Positions 32,824 through 38,904 of a stretch of 38,904 bases of DNA are shown here, piece after piece. Made by a program: the position numbers and the translations under genes. How positions within the stretch are numbered: position 1 is the first letter of the stretch; the number at the start of each line of letters is the position of its first letter. The notes beneath the pieces are model-generated. The model had not been told where the DNA came from. It worked only from the letters and a program-made list of their open reading frames with translations, and did not search any database. The DNA is from Arthrobacter sp. (GTDB lineage Bacteria > Actinomycetota > Actinomycetes > Actinomycetales > Micrococcaceae), in contig JAPLAM010000009.1 in assembly GCA_026393275.1 (NCBI GenBank), forward strand, positions 1 to 38,904, written 5' to 3'.

Positions 32824-34815
32824 GTGACCAACTCCACCACCGAAGCCCTCCAGACCCGCGAGGAGCACGTCATCGACGACCTCTACTGGCGGGACAGGTA
32901 TGAGCCCATCGCGGAAGACGACGAGTTTTTGCAGAAGATTGTGGACACCTCAGACCTCCCGGCGCTGATGGTGGCGCTGGCTGCGGTAACGAAAGACTTC
33001 TCCCTGCTGCGCGAAGATCTGCGTCCACCGCAGCCGCCGGCGGAAATCGTCGGCCAGCCGCATGGCGGCATGAGCCAGGAGCAGCAGGCGACGGCGCGGG
33101 GACTGGCTTTCGAGGCGCTGAAGCGGGTTCGCGATGAGCACCTGACCAGCGTCGGCCCCCTGACCGAGGCACAGGCCGACGACGTCCTGACCTGGATCAC
33201 CAATGCGGCCAACCCCGAATACCACCCCATGCTGATGCATGACATGGCCCTGGTCGAGGGCAAGAGCGGCAAGCCCGCGTGGGACTTCAATGACATTGCC
33301 GTGGGCCGGGAATTCAGCGTGGCCGTCATCGGTTCCGGGGTCTCCGGGATGGCCGCCGCGTACCGCCTCAAGCAGGCCGGGGTTCCGTACACGGTATTCG
33401 AGAAGGGGCATACCGTCGGCGGCACCTGGTGGAAGAACACCTATCCGGGCGTCCGGCTGGACACGCCGAACTACGCCTACAGCTTCTCCTTCGCCCAGCG
33501 CGACGACTGGCCCCAGCAGTTCTCGCAGGGATCTGAGATTTTCGAATACACCCGGCAGGTGGCCGAACGCGGCGGCATCCTCGGTGAGATCGAGTTCAAC
33601 ACCGAAGTCACATCTGCCAGCTATGACGAGGCCGCGGGCCTCTGGAACGTCGACATCATCGACGCCACCGGCCAGCCGGCCACCCGCCGGTTCAACGCCG
33701 TGCTCTCCGCCGTCGGTCAGCTGGACCGTCCCAAGTATCCCGATGTTCCGGGACGCATGGACTTTGCCGGCATCCAGATGCACTCCGCCGAGTGGGACAA
33801 CAGCGTCGACGTGACCGGCAAGCGGGTGGCCGTCATCGGCACCGGTGCCAGTGCTTACCAGATCGTCCCCGCAATCGTTGACCAGGTCTCCTCCTTGACC
33901 GTCTTCCAGCGCAGCTCACCCTGGATGTTGCCCACCCAGGGCTACTACGCGGACATGCCGGACTCCGTCCAGTGGCTGGTCCGCAAGCTCCCGCACTACG
34001 GACAGTGGCTACGGTTCTGGCAGCACTGGCTCGGCGTCGAGGGCCGCCAACACACCACCGTGGCGGAACCTGGCTGGGACGAGCCCGGCAGCGTGTCCGC
34101 CGTCAACGCGCAGTGGCGCCATGGCCTGACCGACATCCTGGCCAAGCAGTACCAGGACCGCCCGGACCTGCTCGCCAAGGTCACCCCGGATTACATCGTG
34201 GGCGGCAAGCGCATGCTCCGCGACAACGGAGTCTGGGCTGATTCGCTGAAGAAGCCCCAATCCACGCTGGTCACCGAGGGCATTGAGCGCATGACCCCCG
34301 AGGGTATTGTCACGAAGGATGGTGTGCTCCACCAGGTGGACATCATCGTCTACGCCACCGGTTTCCAGGCCTCGGAGTTCCTCGAACCCCTGAAGATTAC
34401 CGGCCTCCACGGCACGGACCTGCACGAATACTGGGGCGGCGACGCCAAGGCCTTCGCCGGCCTGACGGTCCCGAACTTCCCGAACCTCTTCATCATCACC
34501 GGTCCCAATACCGGCCACGTGGTCAACGGGAGCCTGTACTCGATGATCGAATACGGCGTGGAGTACATCATGGAGGCGATCCGGCTCATCATCGAAAACG
34601 ACCTCAAGGGTCTGGACCTGAAACAGGAGGTCCTCGACGAGTTCGTTGCCGGCCTCGACGCGGCCAACGCCACCAAGGCCTGGGGCCACCCCAGCGTGCA
34701 CACCTGGTACAAGAACAAGTTCGGCCGGGTGTCCCAGATCTGGCCCCACCCGGTGTTGGACTTCTGGAAGATCACCCGCACCGTGAACCTCGACGACTAC
34801 GACCAGCTGGCATGA
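32824..34815 (+). CDS. Baeyer-Villiger monooxygenase of the 4-hydroxyacetophenone monooxygenase type
   Basis: The 663-residue FAD- and NADPH-dependent enzyme inserts one oxygen next to a ketone to form an ester. It has the first Rossmann motif GSGVSG (170-175), the BVMO fingerprint FAGIQMHSAEWD (314-325; FxGxxxHxxxW with D) and the second Rossmann motif GTGASA (339-344). A ~160-residue N-terminal extension (helical, acidic) before the first Rossmann fold and the total length match HAPMO of Pseudomonas fluorescens ACB rather than cyclohexanone-type enzymes (~540 residues). Start is a GTG at 32824 with AAGGAGAA 6 bases upstream; the frame is open further upstream but has no start signal. It overlaps the esterase by four bases (ATGA). 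Confidence 0.9.
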   Translation: MTNSTTEALQTREEHVIDDLYWRDRYEPIAEDDEFLQKIVDTSDLPALMVALAAVTKDFSLLREDLRPPQPPAEIVGQPHGGMSQEQQATARGLAFEALKRVRDEHLTSVGPLTEAQADDVLTWITNAANPEYHPMLMHDMALVEGKSGKPAWDFNDIAVGREFSVAVIGSGVSGMAAAYRLKQAGVPYTVFEKGHTVGGTWWKNTYPGVRLDTPNYAYSFSFAQRDDWPQQFSQGSEIFEYTRQVAERGGILGEIEFNTEVTSASYDEAAGLWNVDIIDATGQPATRRFNAVLSAVGQLDRPKYPDVPGRMDFAGIQMHSAEWDNSVDVTGKRVAVIGTGASAYQIVPAIVDQVSSLTVFQRSSPWMLPTQGYYADMPDSVQWLVRKLPHYGQWLRFWQHWLGVEGRQHTTVAEPGWDEPGSVSAVNAQWRHGLTDILAKQYQDRPDLLAKVTPDYIVGGKRMLRDNGVWADSLKKPQSTLVTEGIERMTPEGIVTKDGVLHQVDIIVYATGFQASEFLEPLKITGLHGTDLHEYWGGDAKAFAGLTVPNFPNLFIITGPNTGHVVNGSLYSMIEYGVEYIMEAIRLIIENDLKGLDLKQEVLDEFVAGLDAANATKAWGHPSVHTWYKNKFGRVSQIWPHPVLDFWKITRTVNLDDYDQLA

Positions 34816-36272
34816 GCGCCGCCGCTACCGCGCCGATGGCGCGCATCCGTGCCGGGGAGGCGCTGTACAAGGCGGAGACGCACGACGGCGTGATCAGCGT
34901 CCGCGGCGTCCGTTACGGCGAGCGGCTGGATCCCTCAGACCGCTTCTCCATGTTGGGCGACCCGTCACCGGAACGCCCCCAGGCCGCCGCGACCGTGTTC
35001 CCGCAAGCGCCCGGATCCCTGGACTGGCTGCTCGGCCCCGCCCTGGCGCGGATGCCGCAGAGCGAGGACTCCTTCCTGCTGGACATCTGGGCGCCCGAAG
35101 GCGCAAAAGATCTCCCGGTGCTGGTCTTCCTGCCCGGGGGAGCCTTTATAAGCGGCGCCGGAAACGTGCGCTGGTATGACGGCGCCCGGCTCGCCCGGGA
35201 GGGCGGGGCCGTCGTCGTCACCGTCAACTACCGGTTGGGTGCGCTCGGTCTGATTGACGGCGTCGGCGGGGCCGCCAACCTTGGCGCCCGGGACATCCTG
35301 CAGGCCCTGACCTGGATCCACCGGAACATTGCCGCGTTCGGCGGCAATCCAGGGGCGGTCACCCTGGCCGGGCACTCTGCTGGAGCCTGGTACGCCTACG
35401 TCCTGAGCCTGGCCGAGCAGGCGCGAGGCCTGTTCTGCCGAACCGCCCTGTTCAGCCTGCCGTGGCAGCCGCCGCTAAATGCCGCGGAGTTTACCGAGCG
35501 CTTCGACCTGTTTGCCGCCGCCCTCGGCGGTGCTCCTCAAGCCACGGCCCCGGTCGGGGCGCTCCTGGCTGCCCAGGCCGAGGTATCCAAGGCTTACGCC
35601 GGACGGGGCCTGGGTCTGATGCCGGCCGCTGATGGGGAACTGGTGCCGGCATGGGCCATGAACTTCGAACGGGCGGCGGCTGCAATGCATGTGGACGCGC
35701 TGCTGCTAAGCAGCACCGATGATGAAGCCGCCGCGTTCCTGCAGGCGCTGCCCGTTCGGGCTGTAGGCCCGGAACAGCTGGCCGGTTACCTCGGCGCGCA
35801 CTTCGAAGCTCCCGCCGAGGCAGCGTCCTTCATCAATGCCCGGCATCCCGCGGCGACGGATCACGCCAAGCTGGTGGAAGCCATGAGCCTGCATCAGTTC
35901 CGGCTGGCTGCCACCGAGCTCGCGGACCGGGCGGCCGCGGCGGGAATCCCCGCGACGCTGCTGAGATTCTCCGTCCAAAGCAGGCTGGAAGGCGCCGGAA
36001 GCCCGCATTGCTTCGAGCTGCCCTTCCTGTTCGGGAACGGCCAGGACTGGCAAGACGCGCCGATGCTCGAGGGGTTCCCCGGCGAGGTGTTTGATGACGT
36101 GGCGGACCGGCTCCGGCCGCTGCTGCTCGGCTTCGTTGCCGACGGCGTGGCGCGGACGCCGGAAGGCCGGCCCGCCCCGCGCTTCGATCCGAAGAATCCA
36201 GCACTGAATACGGTGAGCGAAACCGGAAACGGCACCGCCGTCGTCGAGCCTGAACTGCATCCGCGACGCTAG
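34812..36272 (+). CDS. Type B carboxylesterase
   Basis: The 486-residue alpha/beta hydrolase belongs to the carboxylesterase/para-nitrobenzyl-esterase family. LPGGAF at about 107-112 forms the oxyanion hole, TLAGHSAGAW (184-193) carries nucleophile Ser189, an acidic residue lies in LLSSTDDEAAAF, and GSPHCFELPFLFG supplies the catalytic His. It has no signal peptide, so it acts in the cytoplasm. Its ATG overlaps the BVMO stop (ATGA), so the two enzymes are made together: the BVMO product (an aryl or alkyl acetate) is the probable ester substrate. This pairing is known in the hap cluster for 4-hydroxyacetophenone. The sequence is slightly truncated in the C-terminal lid relative to eukaryotic family members. 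Confidence 0.88.
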   Translation: MSAAATAPMARIRAGEALYKAETHDGVISVRGVRYGERLDPSDRFSMLGDPSPERPQAAATVFPQAPGSLDWLLGPALARMPQSEDSFLLDIWAPEGAKDLPVLVFLPGGAFISGAGNVRWYDGARLAREGGAVVVTVNYRLGALGLIDGVGGAANLGARDILQALTWIHRNIAAFGGNPGAVTLAGHSAGAWYAYVLSLAEQARGLFCRTALFSLPWQPPLNAAEFTERFDLFAAALGGAPQATAPVGALLAAQAEVSKAYAGRGLGLMPAADGELVPAWAMNFERAAAAMHVDALLLSSTDDEAAAFLQALPVRAVGPEQLAGYLGAHFEAPAEAASFINARHPAATDHAKLVEAMSLHQFRLAATELADRAAAAGIPATLLRFSVQSRLEGAGSPHCFELPFLFGNGQDWQDAPMLEGFPGEVFDDVADRLRPLLLGFVADGVARTPEGRPAPRFDPKNPALNTVSETGNGTAVVEPELHPRR

Positions 36273-36309
36273 GTCCGCCCGCAGGCGGGAGACACTATTC
36301 AACCGAAAA

Positions 36310-36347
36310 CGCCCGTGGAGCCGTCCGAAAGGGCGGCTCCACGGGCG
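36310..36347. terminator. Strong bidirectional hairpin terminator
   Basis: A 17-base stem pairs 36310-36326 with 36331-36347, with one G-T pair, around a GAAA tetraloop. AAAA on its left gives a U-run on the minus strand. It lies between the convergent esterase and Zn alcohol dehydrogenase genes. Confidence 0.85.
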
Positions 36348-36368
36348 CTAAGCGGATGAAGGCGGATC

Positions 36369-37460
36369 TCAGAAGCTGGTGATCACCGAACGGGCCACCG
36401 ACCCGCCGCGCAGCAGCTCGTAGCCTTCATTGATCTGTTCCAGCGAGATGCGATTGGAAACCAATTCATCCAGCTTGAAACGGCCCTGCAGGTAGAGCTC
36501 CGCGTACATCGGGATGTCGATCTTCAGGTTGGTGGAGCCCATGGCCACGCCGCGGATGCCCTTCTGCTTGCCCATCAGGTCGCCGAACGGCGTCACTTCC
36601 AGGCGCGTTTCCGGTTTCTGGACACCGATGAGGAACGCCGTTCCGCCAATGTCGAGCATGGCAACGGCGTCCATCGCCGTCTGCTTCAGGCCGATTACCT
36701 CGAAGGCGCAGGTGACGCCGCCGCCGGTGAGGTCCTTGACCGCCTGCACGGAATCCCCGGCGCCGGCATTGATGATGTCCGTGGCGCCGAACACCTTGGC
36801 GAGTTCAAGCTTGGCCGGCTGGAGATCGATGGCGATGATCCTCCGCGCACCGGCCAGGGCGGCGCCCTGGATGACGTTGAGGCCCACCCCGCCGCAACCG
36901 ATGACGGCAACAGTGTCGCCGGGGCGGATGCGGGCCGAGTTGATGGCTGCCCCGGCACCCGTCACCACACCGCAGCCCAGGAGCGCTGCACGGTCGAAGG
37001 GGATGTCCCTGCTGACGGAGACAACAGTGTTCTCGTGGACGATCACCTGCTCGGCAAACCCGCCGACGCCGATGAACTGCGTCAGTACCTCGCCGTTGCG
37101 GCTCAGCCGCGGCGCCTGGCCCGGGGCCCTTTGTGTTTCCTGCGGATGGCGGCACTGGTAGGGCCGGCCCGTCAGGCATCCCCGGCAGTGGCCGCAGCTG
37201 TGGATGGGCGATGACACCACGTGATCGCCCACGCGGAACTCCGTGACGTCCGGGCCTACTTCGGCAACCACTCCGGCGATCTCGTGGCCGAGCAGGGCGG
37301 GCATGGGGAAGCCCACGTTGGTCTCGGCCACATGCATATCACTGTGGCACAAGCCGCTGGCACGGACATCGATGAGGACTTCGCGGCCGATCGGATTTGC
37401 AATGTCAATGTCCTGGACCTGGAACGGCTGGCCCACTCCGTCGATTACCGCTGCCTTCAT
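36369..37460 (-). CDS. Zn-dependent medium-chain alcohol dehydrogenase (paralogue 1)
   Basis: A 363-residue MDR-family dehydrogenase. Catalytic zinc ligands are Cys38 (SGLCHSD), His59 and Glu60 (LLGHE); structural zinc ligands are Cys89, 92, 95 and 103 (CGHCRGCLTGRPYQC). VAVIGCGGVGLNVIQGA is the nucleotide-binding turn, and the following AIDLQ acidic residue implies NAD. It is about 50% alike, by eye, to the divergent gene at 37644, including the same C-terminal tail SVITSF. The ATG at 37460 has AAGGGA about 10 bases upstream. It could oxidise a benzylic or arylalkyl alcohol from the VAO-type step, but primary alcohols such as benzyl alcohols are also possible. Confidence 0.92.
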   Translation of the reverse strand: MKAAVIDGVGQPFQVQDIDIANPIGREVLIDVRASGLCHSDMHVAETNVGFPMPALLGHEIAGVVAEVGPDVTEFRVGDHVVSSPIHSCGHCRGCLTGRPYQCRHPQETQRAPGQAPRLSRNGEVLTQFIGVGGFAEQVIVHENTVVSVSRDIPFDRAALLGCGVVTGAGAAINSARIRPGDTVAVIGCGGVGLNVIQGAALAGARRIIAIDLQPAKLELAKVFGATDIINAGAGDSVQAVKDLTGGGVTCAFEVIGLKQTAMDAVAMLDIGGTAFLIGVQKPETRLEVTPFGDLMGKQKGIRGVAMGSTNLKIDIPMYAELYLQGRFKLDELVSNRISLEQINEGYELLRGGSVARSVITSF

Positions 37461-37643
37461 TTTTGTTTGGTCCCTTCGATGAACGAGCCGGAATCAGCCG
37501 GCATGGACGTGACTCAGGCCACAAAATAAATATACTATGAACTGAAGTGCAAAATCAGTTAATAATCGATTACATCGGCAAGTTTGCCTAGGGCGCCAAG
37601 TGGGGTGCCGGCAGGGGCGCCGACAGAGACAAGGGAGTCCACG

Positions 37644-38729
37644 ATGAAAGCCGCAGTCATCAACGAAATCAACGGCCGCTTTGACATCGAAGACGTCAGT
37701 ATCGGGGCTCCGGTGGGCCATGAGGTCCTGGTCGAGGTCAAAGCCGCAGGCCTGTGCCATTCGGACCTGCTGGTCGCCTCGATCGATCGCGGACGTCCGC
37801 TTCCCATGGTCGTGGGGCACGAAATGGCCGGCGTCGTCGCCGCCGTCGGCCCCGATGTCCGGGACCTCGCCGTGGGGGACCATGTTGTTGGCTCCGAAGT
37901 GAAGTTCTGCGGCCATTGCGAGGAATGCCTCGCTGGCCACAGCTACCGCTGCCTCAACCCCGGTGAGGTGTCCCGGCCGGTCTCCGCTGGCTCGAAACTC
38001 CGCGGCGGTGGCCAGGAGGTGCATGCATTCGGGGTTGCGGCCTTCGCCGAATACACCATCTGCCATGCCAACACCCTGGTGCGGATCCCTAAAGAGATTC
38101 CCTTCCCGCAGGCCGCCGTGCTCAGCTGTGCGGCGATCACCGGTGTCGGGGCCGCACTCAACACCGCGAAGGTCCAGCCGGGTGACACGGTGGCTGTCAT
38201 CGGCCTGGGCGGCATCGGCCTCAATATCCTCTCGGGTGCCCGGATCGCCGGTGCCACGACCATCATCGGCGTTGATGTGCATCCGGCCAAGCTGGAACTG
38301 GCAGCCCGCTTCGGAGCGACCCACGTGGTGGACTCCGGCACTGAGGACGCCGTGGCCAGGGTGCGCGGGATCAGCGGGCGGGGCGTGCATCACGCCTTCG
38401 AGGCCATCGGACTTGGGGTGACCCAGGCCCAGGCCGTCGAGATGACGCGCGTGGGCGGTGGGGCCTACTTCATTGGCATCCCCAACGGCGGTCCACTTGA
38501 GGTCGACGTCCTCCGCTCGCTCATTGCCTCCCAGCGGCGCATCCAAGGCGTCTACATGGGCTCGAGCAACATCCGCAGGGACATTCCGATGTATGCCGAG
38601 CTCTACCTACAGGGCCGCTTGAACCTCGATGACCTGATCGCCCAGGAAATTCCGCTCGAGGGGATCAATGATGCCTACCGCCTGCAGGAGTCCGGGGCGA
38701 TCGCCCGCAGCGTCATCACGTCGTTCTGA
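37644..38729 (+). CDS. Zn-dependent medium-chain alcohol dehydrogenase (paralogue 2)
   Basis: A 361-residue MDR dehydrogenase with the same zinc ligands as its neighbour: Cys38, His59, Glu60 (catalytic) and Cys89, 92, 95, 103 (structural; CGHCEECLAGHSYRC). VAVIGLGGIGLNILSGA and an IGVDVH segment bind NAD. It is divergent from paralogue 1 across a 183-base AT-rich gap. The ATG at 37644 has AGGGAG 6 bases upstream; an upstream in-frame ATG at 37584 lacks one. The two copies differ in the loop after the structural zinc and probably in substrate preference. The next gene starts 137 bases later on the same strand. Confidence 0.92.
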   Translation: MKAAVINEINGRFDIEDVSIGAPVGHEVLVEVKAAGLCHSDLLVASIDRGRPLPMVVGHEMAGVVAAVGPDVRDLAVGDHVVGSEVKFCGHCEECLAGHSYRCLNPGEVSRPVSAGSKLRGGGQEVHAFGVAAFAEYTICHANTLVRIPKEIPFPQAAVLSCAAITGVGAALNTAKVQPGDTVAVIGLGGIGLNILSGARIAGATTIIGVDVHPAKLELAARFGATHVVDSGTEDAVARVRGISGRGVHHAFEAIGLGVTQAQAVEMTRVGGGAYFIGIPNGGPLEVDVLRSLIASQRRIQGVYMGSSNIRRDIPMYAELYLQGRLNLDDLIAQEIPLEGINDAYRLQESGAIARSVITSF

Positions 38730-38750
38730 CGAATGCCGGCGGGCGGGGCA

Positions 38751-38779
38751 TTGCCAAGCCTCGACTTTTTATATAAAAT
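38751..38779 (+). promoter_or_regulatory. Probable promoter of the HpaB-like gene
   Basis: TTGCCA (38751-38756) and TAAAAT (38774-38779) with a 17-base spacer each match the vegetative consensus in 5 of 6 positions. The gap is strikingly AT-rich (TTTTTATATAAAAT), unlike the flanking genes. Confidence 0.55.
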
Positions 38780-38866
38780 CTATCCAAGAATACATTTTTA
38801 GCTCACAAATGTTGTGGAGCTTTCCACGGGTGCCAGAAGTGGTGCCAGCCCAAGAAGGAGTTCACA

Positions 38867-38904
38867 GTGACTGCACGCACCGGAGCAGAGTACAAGCGGG
38901 GCCT
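38867..38904 (+). CDS. Start of a probable HpaB-type flavin-dependent phenol hydroxylase, cut by window edge
   Basis: A GTG at 38867 preceded by GAAGGAG (6 bases upstream) opens MTARTGAEYKRGL, running off the edge. TGAEYxxGL is the usual N terminus of the 4-hydroxyphenylacetate 3-monooxygenase large component (HpaB) and related FADH2-dependent phenol hydroxylases. These add an ortho hydroxyl to a phenol using reduced flavin from a partner reductase. Only 12 residues are visible, so the assignment rests on motif, ribosome site and context. It would supply the catechol-type substrate for an extradiol dioxygenase. Confidence 0.55.
   Translation, partial: MTARTGAEYKRG

Overview
The window is GC-rich DNA from an actinobacterium. 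Several genes are typical of the Arthrobacter / Pseudarthrobacter / Paenarthrobacter group (Micrococcaceae): a DUF222/HNH-type protein, an MSMEG_6728-type Pyr_excise protein, a winged-helix protein fused to a pullulanase X25-like module, and an Rpf-like secreted muralytic protein. I place it by gene content and protein style only. I saw no rRNA, tRNA, CRISPR array, insertion sequence or integrase. No gap between genes exceeds about 300 bases; the longest, roughly 200-270 bases, are promoter regions or 5' leaders.

Left part (1-16,800) is ordinary chromosomal gene content with no single theme. In order: the N-terminal part of a DUF222 protein, an APC amino-acid permease, a DUF2071/DUF1622 pair, an NAD(P)-dependent epimerase-like protein, a NERD nuclease-like protein, a Pyr_excise protein, a small membrane protein, the Rpf/LysM protein, a UvrA-like ATPase without the UvrB-binding insertion, an adenine deaminase, an aldo/keto reductase, the winged-helix/X25 protein, a Pro-rich mini-protein, an MscS channel with a C-terminal frameshift, a lipoprotein and a DUF1508 protein. 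Convergent genes here are separated by strong hairpins.

Right part (about 16,900 to the end) is a catabolic region of about 22 kb, rich in oxygenases and dehydrogenases. Its promoter gaps are AT-rich compared with the genes. It holds an extradiol-type dioxygenase, an MHS-family importer, an LLM flavin monooxygenase, a LysR regulator, a vanillyl-alcohol-oxidase-type flavoprotein and an aldehyde dehydrogenase. Next comes a tightly packed transcription unit: a NitT/TauT-type ABC importer, FAH hydrolase, NTF2-like protein, second extradiol dioxygenase and carboxymuconolactone-decarboxylase-family protein. Last come a GntR regulator, a 4-hydroxyacetophenone-type Baeyer-Villiger monooxygenase overlapping an esterase, two divergent Zn alcohol dehydrogenases, and the first codons of a probable HpaB-type phenol hydroxylase at the right edge.

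The parts fit a route for a para-substituted phenol carrying an alkyl or acyl side chain. The VAO-type enzyme would hydroxylate or oxidise the side chain, and an alcohol dehydrogenase would make the aryl ketone. The Baeyer-Villiger enzyme would turn the ketone into an aryl ester, and the esterase would release hydroquinone (or a substituted one). The HpaB-type enzyme would add a hydroxyl, and an extradiol dioxygenase would open the ring. Aldehyde dehydrogenase, FAH hydrolase and the CMD-family protein would process the product. This pathway is inferred from families and order, and no substrate is proven.
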